DNA of 64,000 bases, taken from Stakelama pacifica. GTDB taxonomy: Bacteria; Pseudomonadota; Alphaproteobacteria; Sphingomonadales; Sphingomonadaceae. Positions within the stretch are counted from its first letter, which is position 1. Every line of letters starts with the position of its first letter. Location of the stretch: positions 1 to 64,000 of the forward strand of contig NZ_SNWD01000008.1 of assembly GCF_004361835.1 (NCBI RefSeq). Direction: 5' to 3'. The notes under the pieces were generated by a model that saw nothing but the letters and a program-made list of their open reading frames with translations, had not been told where the DNA came from and searched no databases. This document shows positions 1 to 7,615 of the stretch, one piece after another. Both the position numbers and the translations under genes were made by a program.

Positions 1-98
1 GCTCCTCGCTGAACCTCGATCGCTTCATTCGTCCGTCTCCTTGTCGAAGGCCGGACTCTACCTATCAATGGAGGAAATCTAGGGGCTCAGACCACTGG

Positions 99-113
99 TT
101 AAGAATTGCTTAC
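99..113 (+). promoter_or_regulatory. imperfect CtrA-like box
   Basis: The bases read TTAA, seven bases, then TTAC, ten bases before the start of the small open reading frame at 123. The CtrA consensus of alphaproteobacteria is TTAA-N7-TTAA, so one position is off. The site is short and could occur by chance. Confidence 0.25.
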
Positions 114-122
114 CATTCGGTC

Positions 123-308
123 ATGACGAGCCGAATCCGATCCATCCCGATCTCAACAGGGCATCCGCTGCGCACCGAATTGAATATTCGCCAGCGGCGC
201 AATGCGCTTCGGGCGCGGGTGCGGGCGACCGATCAGGATCAGGACTGGAAATTGTTCTTGCTGAGTTTCGCCGCGTTCTTCATCTGCTTCTACACCTTCA
301 TCGCCTGA
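123..308 (+). CDS. small membrane-anchored hypothetical protein
   Basis: This 61-residue protein is unrecognised. It has a basic, arginine-rich N-terminal half (residues 1-40) and one hydrophobic C-terminal segment, roughly residues 43-60 (KLFLLSFAAFFICFYTFIA region), so it would be a tail-anchored inner-membrane protein with its charged part in the cytoplasm. The Shine-Dalgarno match before the ATG is weak. It stands alone, convergent with the LplT-like transporter that follows 11 bases later. The clean basic-then-hydrophobic layout and aromatic-rich tail argue for a real gene, but it could be a chance frame. Confidence 0.5.
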   Translation: MTSRIRSIPISTGHPLRTELNIRQRRNALRARVRATDQDQDWKLFLLSFAAFFICFYTFIA

Positions 309-319
309 TCGATCGCCGA

Positions 320-1609
320 TCAGTCGCAGGCGCGGTGCAGCTTTTGCGCGATCCACGCCGATATCAGGCACATCACCGCCACCATCAGCAGCATGTCGGT
401 ATTGCCGACGCCGAGCAGCGACAGGCCGATCACGAGCAGCGATCCGATCACCATCGCGCCTGAATTGACGACGTTGTTCGCGGCAACGGTGCGCGCGGTC
501 TGATCCTTGGTCACGGTCGTGGTGAGGAAGGCGTAGAGCGGCACCACGAACATCCCGCCGGTGATCGCAATGGCAGCCAGCGTCAGCATGACCAGCAGCG
601 ACTGGGGATGGGTAAGAAACTCGCTCACCGTGAACAGCACGCCCTCGGGTGCCGAACGGAACGCGCGCGCCTGTATCCAGAAGGCAAAGACGCACGCCCC
701 CATCGCGACGACCGACGCAGGCGCATATTTTGCTGAAATCCGCCCTTTCAGCAGCGTGTTGATAACCACCGATCCGATCGCCACCCCGACTGAGAAGGTG
801 GCGATGGCAAGGCTCGCCACCCGCTCATCGGCGGTCAGCACATTCTTTACCAGCGGCGGGAATACGACGATCAGCATCGCTCCGATCGCCCAGAAAAAGC
901 TGATCGCGCAAATCGCGAGGAACAGGCGCGGGATGTGCATCGTCGCGCTGATCAGTCGCCAGGACGAAGTGAAAGGATTGTAATTGATCGCCAGCTTCGG
1001 CCCGACGCGCGGCGCGGGCGGTACCTGCCGCCCGGTGAGCCAGCCGATACCGGCGACCACCAGTACCAGTATCGCCGCGCCCTCGACCGAAACCCATCCG
1101 GCAAGCACGGTGCCGAGCAGGATCGCCAGATAGGTGCCTGCCTCGACAAGGCCAGTGCCGCCCAGCACCTCATCCTCCTCAAGATGCTGGGGCAGGATCG
1201 CATATTTGATCGGCCCGAAAAATGTCGAATGCACGCCGAGGAACAGGACGGCGGCCAGCATCATGCCGATGCCGAAGGTGGTGAACCCGGCCTTCGCCGC
1301 CATCAGTCCGCCTGCGCCGAACAGCATGATCCCGATTTCCGCCGTTTTGACGATTCGGATAATCTTCGCCTTGTCATTGGTATCGGCGAGCTGCCCCGAT
1401 AGCGCGGACAACAGGAAAAAGGGGATCAGCGAAAGGCCGGTCGCAAGCGCGTTGAAATTCGATTCGACATGCGGATCGGCGAAAATCGAATAGGTCGCGA
1501 ACAGGACCATCGCGGTCTTGAACAGATTATCGTTAAAGGCCCCGAGAAACTGCGTGACGAACAGTGGCAGAAATCGGCGCTGTCTCAGCAAGCCAAGCGC
1601 GCTTATCAT
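320..1609 (-). CDS. LplT-like MFS transporter
   Basis: This 429-residue, 12-helix major facilitator protein opens with the motif QFLGAFNDNLFK, typical of the lysophospholipid transporter LplT and of the transporter half of fused acyltransferase proteins. LplT flips lysophosphatidylethanolamine across the inner membrane for re-acylation. Here there is no fused acyltransferase domain and none follows, so the substrate is inferred from family resemblance. It is divergent from pgsA, a phospholipid synthesis gene 128 bases away, which fits a membrane-lipid role. The Shine-Dalgarno match before the ATG is poor, but the conserved N-terminal motif begins a few residues later and supports this start. 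Confidence 0.8.
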   Translation of the reverse strand: MISALGLLRQRRFLPLFVTQFLGAFNDNLFKTAMVLFATYSIFADPHVESNFNALATGLSLIPFFLLSALSGQLADTNDKAKIIRIVKTAEIGIMLFGAGGLMAAKAGFTTFGIGMMLAAVLFLGVHSTFFGPIKYAILPQHLEEDEVLGGTGLVEAGTYLAILLGTVLAGWVSVEGAAILVLVVAGIGWLTGRQVPPAPRVGPKLAINYNPFTSSWRLISATMHIPRLFLAICAISFFWAIGAMLIVVFPPLVKNVLTADERVASLAIATFSVGVAIGSVVINTLLKGRISAKYAPASVVAMGACVFAFWIQARAFRSAPEGVLFTVSEFLTHPQSLLVMLTLAAIAITGGMFVVPLYAFLTTTVTKDQTARTVAANNVVNSGAMVIGSLLVIGLSLLGVGNTDMLLMVAVMCLISAWIAQKLHRACD

Positions 1610-1737
1610 CGAAAGTCATGGGCCCTTAATGGCATGGTGGGGCAGCCATAGCCGCTCCCTTATGTCGATAACAATCGCTAATTCGGTCGCGCACGGGCTG
1701 GCAGCATCCGCCGCTTGCGCGTAAAGGCGGAAGGACA

Positions 1738-2292
1738 ATGCTGACTCTGCCCAATATCCTCACCCTGTCGCGTATCTTCACCGTGCCGCTGCTCGTGGCC
1801 TTGCTATGGTGGCCGCAATGGCATGTGGGCTATGCCATTGCCTTTGCGGTATATTGCCTGATGGGTATCACCGATTATTTCGACGGCTATCTTGCCCGGG
1901 CACAGGGGACTGTCTCGAAACTGGGCGTGTTCCTCGATCCCATTGCCGACAAGATCATGGTGGCGGCGGTGATCCTGATGCTGGTTGGCACGCACGACAT
2001 TGCGGGCCTGCACGTCATCGCAGCGCTCGTCATTTTGCTGCGTGAGATCATGGTGTCGGGCCTTCGCGAATTTCTGGCGCAGCTTCAGGTGTCGATGCCG
2101 GTATCGCGGCTCGCCAAATGGAAGACGACGTTGCAACTGGTGGCGCTGGGTGCGCTGATCCTGGGCGGGGCGCTGCCGAACTGGCCATGGGTCGATGCGG
2201 TCGGGCTGGCGTGCTTATGGGGCGCTGCGGTGCTGACGCTGGTTACCGGCTGGGACTATCTGCGCGTCGGCCTGCGCCATATGGATACATGA
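1738..2292 (+). CDS. pgsA: CDP-diacylglycerol-glycerol-3-phosphate 3-phosphatidyltransferase
   Basis: This 184-residue inner-membrane enzyme makes phosphatidylglycerol phosphate from CDP-diacylglycerol and glycerol 3-phosphate, the committed step to phosphatidylglycerol and cardiolipin. It carries the CDP-alcohol phosphatidyltransferase signature DYFDGYLARAQG...G...D...D at about residues 45-70, with all aspartates present, and several hydrophobic helices. Length is normal for PgsA. A good ribosome site (AAGGCGGAAGGACA) precedes the ATG. Its TGA overlaps the start of moaD, and this pgsA-moaD-moaE order suggests one transcript. Confidence 0.93.
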   Translation: MLTLPNILTLSRIFTVPLLVALLWWPQWHVGYAIAFAVYCLMGITDYFDGYLARAQGTVSKLGVFLDPIADKIMVAAVILMLVGTHDIAGLHVIAALVILLREIMVSGLREFLAQLQVSMPVSRLAKWKTTLQLVALGALILGGALPNWPWVDAVGLACLWGAAVLTLVTGWDYLRVGLRHMDT

Positions 2293-2549
2293 TGAGAATC
2301 GAGATGCTCTATTTCGCATGGGTGCGCGAAGCGGTGGGCATAAGCGGCGAAGCCGTCACCCCGCCCGAAGCGGTGCGCAATGTCGCCGATCTGATCGCAT
2401 GGCTCGGCGAGCAGAGCGAAGGCCATGGCCGCGCCTTTGCCGAACCCGAAAAGCTGCGCGCGGCGATCGATCAGCAGTTCGTGCCGCTCGATCGCGAGCT
2501 GGGCGCTGCACGCGAAGTGGCGATCTTTCCCCCGGTGACCGGCGGATGA
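2289..2549 (+). CDS. moaD: molybdopterin synthase sulfur carrier subunit
   Basis: MoaD is the small ubiquitin-like subunit of molybdopterin synthase. Its C-terminal glycine is activated and thiocarboxylated, and the sulfur is passed to precursor Z (cPMP). This protein is 86 residues long and ends in VTGG, the required double-glycine tail. Two ATGs lie in tandem (2289 and 2292); either may start it, and both overlap the pgsA stop codon, implying translational coupling. moaE begins inside its stop codon. The beta-grasp pattern (IEMLYFAWVREAVG at the start, VAIFPPVTGG at the end) is typical. Confidence 0.93.
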   Translation: MMRIEMLYFAWVREAVGISGEAVTPPEAVRNVADLIAWLGEQSEGHGRAFAEPEKLRAAIDQQFVPLDRELGAAREVAIFPPVTGG

Positions 2550-2986
2550 TCCGGGTCGAGGTCGGACCGGACCCCTTCGATGCGGCCACCGCCGCCGGAG
2601 CGCTGGAGCAAGGCGGGGCGGGGGGCATCGCCACGTTTACCGGGCTGGTGCGTGCGGATGGGGGCGTCTCCACGCTGGAGCTGGAACATTATCCGGGCAT
2701 GACCGAGCGGGTGCTGCGCGATCTTGCCGATGAAGCGACGCGGCGCTGGGACCTTTCCGCCGCGATCATTCTCCACCGCGTCGGCCCGATGACCGTGGGC
2801 GAACGGATCGTGTTCGTCGGCACCGCCGCCGCGCATCGCGGCGAAGCGATTGCAGCGATGCATTTCCTGATCGACCGGCTGAAGACCGATGCGCCCTTCT
2901 GGAAGCGCGAACATCGCGCAGGCGGCGAGAGCTGGATCGAAGCGCGCGCGGCCGATGATGATGCGGCGGACCGCTGGCGGGAATAA
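2546..2986 (+). CDS. moaE: molybdopterin synthase catalytic subunit
   Basis: MoaE is the large subunit of molybdopterin synthase, which adds two sulfurs to cPMP in the cytoplasm using MoaD thiocarboxylate. The 146-residue product has family features: FTGLVR near residue 32, LELEHYPGM, HRVG near residue 82, AAHRGEAIAAM, and the catalytic-lysine region DAPFWKRE at about residues 117-124. The ATG overlaps the moaD stop codon (ATGA). No other molybdenum cofactor gene is in the window, so the rest of the pathway must be elsewhere. Confidence 0.93.
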   Translation: MIRVEVGPDPFDAATAAGALEQGGAGGIATFTGLVRADGGVSTLELEHYPGMTERVLRDLADEATRRWDLSAAIILHRVGPMTVGERIVFVGTAAAHRGEAIAAMHFLIDRLKTDAPFWKREHRAGGESWIEARAADDDAADRWRE

Positions 2987-3063
2987 TAGCAGCCTGCAAT
3001 AATCCGGACTGACTGCGAGGTCGGCACCTGCGAGTAGCGCAGCGGCGCGGCGATTTATGCGCC

Positions 3064-3353
3064 GCTGCCGGATTGCCGCGCCTCTTCGGGGCTCGCAATG
3101 CTGCTGTGCTCCTCGCAAAGGCGGGTTTGGGTTGGGGTTGTGGCAGACGGGTGCGGCCCCGGCCTCCGCCGGGGCGACGATTTTGGAAATGCAAGGCGCC
3201 AACCCCATGCGTCGCCCCGGCGGAGGCCGGGGCCGATGTCGTGTACCGCTATGGTACCATGGAGCAGCGTTATGCCAGGCTGCGAGCGGTGTGGCGCTCT
3301 GGATTGCCTGACGTTGGCACCATAGCTTCGGATCGTCGCAGACCGGTATATGC
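3064..3353. repeat. composite intergenic palindromic repeat module, copy 1
   Basis: This stretch, which fills most of the 429 bases between moaE and the fasciclin gene, holds no convincing gene. It begins with GGATTGCCGCGCC..GGGGCTCGCAATG, contains a GC-rich palindrome (GGCCCCGGCCTCCGCCGGGGC at about 3154-3174), its inverted copy at about 3212-3234, and ends with GGATTGCCTGACG...TTCGGATC. The same blocks in the same order make up the module at 35826-36190. Such modules are common between sphingomonad genes. They may form strong stem-loops in RNA; their role is unknown. Confidence 0.8.
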
Positions 3354-3356
3354 CAT

Positions 3357-3390
3357 GAAAAGAGGCGCCGACCCCATGGGACCGACGCCT
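3357..3390 (-). terminator. intrinsic terminator of the fasciclin gene
   Basis: Read on the minus strand, AGGCGTCGGTCCC and GGGTCGGCGCCT form a stem closed around CATG and are followed by CTTTTC. It lies 25 bases after the stop of the FAS1 lipoprotein gene. Confidence 0.7.
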
Positions 3391-3415
3391 CGTTCATTCT
3401 TCGCCGAACAAGCGC

Positions 3416-4114
3416 TTATTGCGCAGATGCATCCGAAGAAGAACCGCCGCCCAGCGTCGGCACGATCACGCCGTTGATGACATGGACTATGCCGTTCGAT
3501 TGACGCACATCGTGCATTTTGGGGCTGACATATGCCTTGTTGCCTGCCGTATCGGTCAGCGTGACATTGCCGTTGGTCAGCGTGATCGTGATCGGCTCGC
3601 CCTCGACCGTGGTCAGCGTCGCCGAACCACCACCTGCCTCGATCCGCGACATCAGTTCTTTGGCGTCCAGATCGCCCGGAACGACATGATAGGTCAGAAT
3701 CTTCTTCAGCGTCGCCTGATTTTCAGGCTTTAGCAGCGTATCGACCGTGCCGGGGGGCAGGCGATTAAACGCATCGTTGGTCGGCGCGAACACGGTGAAC
3801 GGACCCGGACCCGACAGCGTCTGGGCAAGGCCCGCAGCCTTGATCGCGGCCACCAGCGTGGTGAGGTTGCTTGCCGCCGAAGCATTGGCGACGATCGTTT
3901 TGTTGGCGTCCATCTTCGCCCCGCCGACCATCGGGTTCGGCTTCGCTTTGGGCGTCGGCGTGGGTTTCGGCGTCGGTGTGGCTGCCACCGTATCCGAGGT
4001 GGCGGCGGTCGAACCGGCGCTGTCGGTGCCGTTCATATCGGTGGTCGTGGTGCAGGCGGCGAGCGCTGCCGCGCCTGCCATGCTCGCGAAAATCAGCCCC
4101 TTTGAGCGAAACAT
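3416..4114 (-). CDS. FAS1 (fasciclin) domain lipoprotein
   Basis: This exported 232-residue protein has a lipoprotein signal peptide ending in LAAC (Cys21), a low-complexity Thr/Pro/Lys linker (PTPKPTPTPK at about residues 49-58), and one FAS1 domain covering about residues 75-225, with GPFTVFAPTNDAFNRLP and the C-terminal block NGIVHVINGVIVP. FAS1 domains mediate adhesion or bind ligands in the periplasm or at the surface. The start at 4114 was chosen because a GGAGAG site precedes it and the lipoprotein signal begins there; an in-frame start further upstream would add 17 residues that spoil the signal. It is a single-gene unit with its own terminator. Confidence 0.9.
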   Translation of the reverse strand: MFRSKGLIFASMAGAAALAACTTTTDMNGTDSAGSTAATSDTVAATPTPKPTPTPKAKPNPMVGGAKMDANKTIVANASAASNLTTLVAAIKAAGLAQTLSGPGPFTVFAPTNDAFNRLPPGTVDTLLKPENQATLKKILTYHVVPGDLDAKELMSRIEAGGGSATLTTVEGEPITITLTNGNVTLTDTAGNKAYVSPKMHDVRQSNGIVHVINGVIVPTLGGGSSSDASAQ

Positions 4115-4217
4115 CGATCTCTCCATTTGCCAGTAAAGGAATAGCGGACCGCTATTAGTGCGCATGACAAATTACGGTTCAACCCCGAAATGGTTGCGCA
4201 AGGGCAATATTAATCGA

Positions 4218-5117
4218 TCAATGTGCTGCGGCCAGTGCCTGCGCCAATAGCCTGAAATCGCGCTCGCGCGGGCTCGCCTTTCGCCAGATCAGCGCGATTT
4301 TACGTGAAGCGCGCTCGGCTTCGATCGCGCGGACCACGATATTGGTGCCTTCCAATATCCCCGATTTCACTGCCATTTCGGGTAACATGGTGACGCCAAG
4401 CCCGTTATCGACCATCTGCACGATGGTGTGGAGCGAGGTGCCCATCATCGTTGCCTGCCCGCGAAGGTCGGGATTGTTGCACGCGGCAAGCGCATGGTCT
4501 TTCAGGCAATGCCCGTCCTCCAGCAGCAAAAGACGGGTATCGTCGATATCCTCGGCGAGTACCGGCGAATCGACCCGCTCGCTTTCGCCATCGGGAAAAG
4601 CGACGAACAGGCGGTCGTCGAACAACGGTTCGATCTCCACATCGCCGCAGACATAGGGCAGCGCCAGAAGCACGCAGTCGCTTCGTCCCTGATGCAGGCC
4701 GTCGCACGCCGCCGCGCTCGTTTCCTCGCGCAGGAACAGTTTCAGGTCGGGATAATCCTTGCGCAGCCGGGGCAGGATGCGCGGCAGGAGGAACGGCGCG
4801 ATGGTGGGGATGACGCTCATCCGCAACTCGCCCGACATCGGCTTTCCGGCGGCGCGGGCGATATCGCCCAAATCCTCGGTCTCGCGCAGCACACGCCGCG
4901 CCTTGTCCACGATCCGCTCGCCCAGCGGGGTGAAGCGCACCACGCGCCGGGTGCGTTCGACCAGCGTCACGCCGATCAGCGTTTCGAGCTCGCGAATACC
5001 CGCGGACAGCGTCGATTGAGTCACATAACAGGCATCGGCTGCACGGCCGAAATGCCCCGCTTCATGCAGGGCGACCAGATATTGCAGCTGCTTGATCGTG
5101 GGAAGATAGGTGGTCAG
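4218..5117 (-). CDS. oxyR: hydrogen peroxide sensor-regulator OxyR, apparent CTG start
   Basis: This LysR-family regulator has the N-terminal winged helix-turn-helix (LPTIKQLQYLVALHEAGHFG... about residues 5-60) and an effector domain with GHCLKDHALAAC, in which Cys204 and Cys213 match the redox-active Cys199/Cys208 pair of Escherichia coli OxyR. Peroxide would oxidise them and switch on ahpC-ahpF, which lie directly upstream on the same strand. The frame has no ATG, GTG or TTG before a GTG inside the helix-turn-helix (5024), which would delete half of the DNA-binding domain. A CTG at 5117 with GGAG seven bases upstream gives a 299-residue protein beginning (M)TTYLPTIKQL, the usual form. Confidence 0.88.
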   Translation of the reverse strand: MTTYLPTIKQLQYLVALHEAGHFGRAADACYVTQSTLSAGIRELETLIGVTLVERTRRVVRFTPLGERIVDKARRVLRETEDLGDIARAAGKPMSGELRMSVIPTIAPFLLPRILPRLRKDYPDLKLFLREETSAAACDGLHQGRSDCVLLALPYVCGDVEIEPLFDDRLFVAFPDGESERVDSPVLAEDIDDTRLLLLEDGHCLKDHALAACNNPDLRGQATMMGTSLHTIVQMVDNGLGVTMLPEMAVKSGILEGTNIVVRAIEAERASRKIALIWRKASPRERDFRLLAQALAAAH

Positions 5118-5174
5118 CGATCGTCTCCGTTCGTCGCGCCCCTATCTAGGGCTTGCCGCCCGCCAAGGCAAAGA

Positions 5175-5206
5175 CCCCATCCGCGCCGAACGCAGCGCGG
5201 ATGGGG
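5175..5206 (-). terminator. hairpin after ahpF
   Basis: CCCCATCCGCGC and GCGCGGATGGGG form a perfect 12-bp stem with an 8-base loop between the ahpF stop and the oxyR start. On the minus strand it is followed only by TCTTTGCC, so termination may be partial. Confidence 0.65.
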
Positions 5207-5218
5207 CAGGGAGCAGGG

Positions 5219-6802
5219 TCAGGCGATTTCAACCTCGCGCGCCGCATCGGCGGGCAGGCGGATCAGATAATCGAAGGCGGACAGCGCCGCGATCGATCCT
5301 GCGCCCATCGCAACGACGATCTGCTTGTACGGCACCGTGGTTGCATCGCCCGCAGCGAAGATCCCCGGCTGCGACGTTTCGCCGCGCGCGTCGATCTCGA
5401 TCTCGCCATGGGTGGTAAGCGCCACCGCATTTTTCAGCCATTCGGTGTTCGGCACCAGCCCGATCTGGACGAAAATGCCCTCCAGCGCGACCTCGTGCAG
5501 ATCGCCATGGTTGCGGTCCTTATACGTCAGGCCGACAACCTTTTCGCCATCGCCGCGCACTTCGGTGGTCATGGCGGAGGTGATGATCTTCACATTGGGC
5601 AGGCTGGCGAGCTTACGCTGAAGCACCGCATCGGCGCGAAGTTCGCTGGCATATTCGATCAGCGTGACATGCGCGACGATACCGGCAAGGTCGATCGCCG
5701 CCTCGACGCCCGAATTGCCGCCGCCGATCACCGCGACGCGCTTGCCTTTGAACAGCGGGCCGTCGCAATGCGGGCAATAGGCAACGCCCTTGTTGCGATA
5801 TTCGTCCTCGCCCGGCACGTTGATCTTGCGCCAGCGGGCACCGGTCGAAAGGATGATCGTGCGCGCCTTGAGCGAACCTCCATTGGCGAGGCGGACTTCG
5901 TGCAGGCCACCTTCGTTCGCCGCCGGGATCAGCTTCTCGGCGGTTTGCAGGTTCATCACATCGACTTCATTGTCCTTGACGTGCTGTTCCAGCTGCGCGG
6001 CAAGTTTCGGCCCTTCGGTATAGGGAATCGAGATGAAGTTCTCGATGCCCATCGTATCGAGCACCTGACCGCCGAACCGCTCGGCCGCGACGCCGACGCG
6101 AATGCCCTTACGCGCCGCATAGACGGCTGAGGCAGCCCCGGCAGGACCGCCACCGACGATCAGCACGTCGAACGGGTCTTTCTTCGAAATCTTCTCAGCG
6201 GCCTTTGCATCGGCACCGCTGTCGAGCTTCGACACGATCTGCTCCAGCTCCATCCTGCCCTGACCAAAGGGTTCTCCGTTCAGGAACACCGACGGCACCG
6301 CCATGACCTTGCGGCCATCGACCTCATCCTTGAACAAGGCGCCGTCGATCGCGGTATGGCGGATATTGGGGTTGAGCACCGCCATCAGGTTCAGCGCCTG
6401 AACCACATCGGGGCAGTTCTGGCAGGAGAGCGAGAAATAGGTCTCAAACTCGTAATCGCCCTCAATGCCCTTGATCGTTTCGAGCAGTTCATGGCTTTCC
6501 TTCGACGGATGGCCGCCGACCTGAAGCAGGGCAAGCACCAGCGAGGTGAATTCATGCCCCATCGGAATGCCGGCAAAACGCACCGAAATATCAGTGCCGG
6601 TGCGGCGGATAAGGAAGCTGGGTTTGCGCGCATCGTCTTCGCGCGTCATCGAAACCTTGTCCGACAGCGCGGCAATGTCGTTCAGAAGCTCCTCCAGCTC
6701 GACCGACTTGGCATCGTCGCCGAGGCTGGCGACGAGCTCGATCGGCTGCTGAATCTTTTCAAGATACGCCCTGAGCTGCTGCTTCATAGTGTCGTCGAGC
6801 AT
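5219..6802 (-). CDS. ahpF: alkyl hydroperoxide reductase subunit F
   Basis: AhpF is the flavoprotein disulfide reductase that uses NADH to recycle the peroxiredoxin AhpC. The 527-residue product has the N-terminal tandem thioredoxin-like domain with its redox pair (SLSCQNCPD, Cys127 and Cys130), the FAD site [10 protein letters not shown] (218-227), the second redox pair YCPHCDGP (Cys344 and Cys347) and the NAD-binding site [10 protein letters not shown]. The start at 6802 is preceded by GGAG six bases upstream and matches the family N-terminus ([16 protein letters not shown]). It follows ahpC on the same strand after a strong intercistronic hairpin, and oxyR follows it. Confidence 0.96.
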   Translation of the reverse strand: MLDDTMKQQLRAYLEKIQQPIELVASLGDDAKSVELEELLNDIAALSDKVSMTREDDARKPSFLIRRTGTDISVRFAGIPMGHEFTSLVLALLQVGGHPSKESHELLETIKGIEGDYEFETYFSLSCQNCPDVVQALNLMAVLNPNIRHTAIDGALFKDEVDGRKVMAVPSVFLNGEPFGQGRMELEQIVSKLDSGADAKAAEKISKKDPFDVLIVGGGPAGAASAVYAARKGIRVGVAAERFGGQVLDTMGIENFISIPYTEGPKLAAQLEQHVKDNEVDVMNLQTAEKLIPAANEGGLHEVRLANGGSLKARTIILSTGARWRKINVPGEDEYRNKGVAYCPHCDGPLFKGKRVAVIGGGNSGVEAAIDLAGIVAHVTLIEYASELRADAVLQRKLASLPNVKIITSAMTTEVRGDGEKVVGLTYKDRNHGDLHEVALEGIFVQIGLVPNTEWLKNAVALTTHGEIEIDARGETSQPGIFAAGDATTVPYKQIVVAMGAGSIAALSAFDYLIRLPADAAREVEIA

Positions 6803-6829
6803 GTGAAACTCCATGTATTCCAGATACAA

Positions 6830-6869
6830 AACGGCCCGGGACGGTGGGATTCCGCCCCGGGCCGCCGTT
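6830..6869 (-). terminator. intercistronic hairpin between ahpC and ahpF
   Basis: AACGGCCCGGG and CCCGGGCCGCCGTT form a very stable GC-rich stem, followed on the minus strand by GTTTTGTA. It can act as a leaky terminator or RNA 3-prime stabiliser, giving more AhpC than AhpF, as the stoichiometry of this system needs. Confidence 0.65.
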
Positions 6870-6894
6870 CTTACCCAAGGGGGCTGGGTAGATT

Positions 6895-7458
6895 TTAGAT
6901 CTTGCCGACGAGGTCGAGCGAAGGTGCAAGCGTCTTTTCGCCTTCTTCCCACTTGGCGGGGCAGACTTCGCCGGGATTGTTGCGGATATATTGCGCCGCC
7001 TTCACCTTGCGCAGCAGCTCGGTCGCATTGCGGCCGACGCCTTCCGAGGTGATTTCGATCAGCTGGATGACGCCATCGGGATCGACGACGAACGTACCGC
7101 GGTCGGCAAGGCCCTGACCTTCGCGAAGCACATCGAAATTGTTCGCGATGCTGTGGTTCTGGTCGCCCAGCATGAAGAAGTCGATCTTGCCGATTGCGGG
7201 CGAGCTGTCATGCCATGCCTTGTGGCTGAAATGCGTGTCGGTCGAGACCGAGAACACTTCGACGCCCATGTCCTGCAGCTTGGGATAAATGCCGGCAAGG
7301 TCTTCCAGTTCGGTCGGGCACACAAAGGTGAAATCCGCCGGATAGAAAAAGAAGATCGACCATTTGCCCTTGGCTTCAGCCTCGCTGACCTCAACGAATT
7401 TGCCCTGCTTATAGGCCTGGGTCGTGAAGGGCTTCAGCGTGTCACCGATCTTAGCCAT
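6895..7458 (-). CDS. ahpC: alkyl hydroperoxide reductase subunit C (peroxiredoxin)
   Basis: AhpC is a typical 2-Cys peroxiredoxin that reduces hydrogen peroxide and organic hydroperoxides in the cytoplasm and is recycled by AhpF. The 187-residue protein has the peroxidatic site [11 protein letters not shown] (Cys47) and the resolving site GEVCPAKW (Cys166). Its start [11 protein letters not shown] follows an AGAGGACGCACAAT leader; a longer in-frame reading would only add untypical residues. It is first in the ahpC-ahpF-oxyR set. The upstream gap of 157 bases holds an inverted repeat and palindrome that are candidate OxyR sites. Confidence 0.96.
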   Translation of the reverse strand: MAKIGDTLKPFTTQAYKQGKFVEVSEAEAKGKWSIFFFYPADFTFVCPTELEDLAGIYPKLQDMGVEVFSVSTDTHFSHKAWHDSSPAIGKIDFFMLGDQNHSIANNFDVLREGQGLADRGTFVVDPDGVIQLIEITSEGVGRNATELLRKVKAAQYIRNNPGEVCPAKWEEGEKTLAPSLDLVGKI

Positions 7459-7541
7459 ATTGTGCGTCCTCTTTGGTTGGTGTGAACCCGTGTTGCAATG
7501 CGGGATATAGGGTACGATTCGTGCGCTTCCAAATGGGAAGC

Positions 7542-7596
7542 CTCGTTCGTTGTAATCGATAAAATCGATCATCCTTTGCCGTTACAATCGAACGAG
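7542..7596 (-). promoter_or_regulatory. inverted repeat and palindrome upstream of ahpC
   Basis: CTCGTTCGTTGTAA at 7542-7555 is answered by TTACAATCGAACGAG at 7582-7596. Inside lies the palindrome ATCGATAAAATCGAT (7556-7566 and flanks). The region sits between the TSUP gene stop and ahpC, about 85-140 bases before the ahpC start. LysR-type regulators bind such dyads, so it is a candidate OxyR operator; it could also be a weak terminator of the TSUP gene. Confidence 0.4.
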
Positions 7597-7615
7597 CGCG
7601 GGTTGCGTTCCACCT

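Noticed and set aside
3064..3353. CRISPR array or insertion sequence for the repeat modules
   Set aside because: The blocks are inverted pairs, not evenly spaced direct repeats, and there is no transposase frame or target-site duplication.
2471..3397. A 308-codon minus-strand frame over moaD and moaE
   Set aside because: It is antisense to two certain genes and continues through repeat DNA.
3057..3477. Open frames of 75-134 codons within the repeat module
   Set aside because: They exist in several frames because of the GC-rich palindromes and run into the fasciclin gene terminator; none has a ribosome site or family pattern.
4428..5270. A 280-codon plus-strand frame over oxyR
   Set aside because: It is antisense to oxyR with biased shadow composition and no family likeness.
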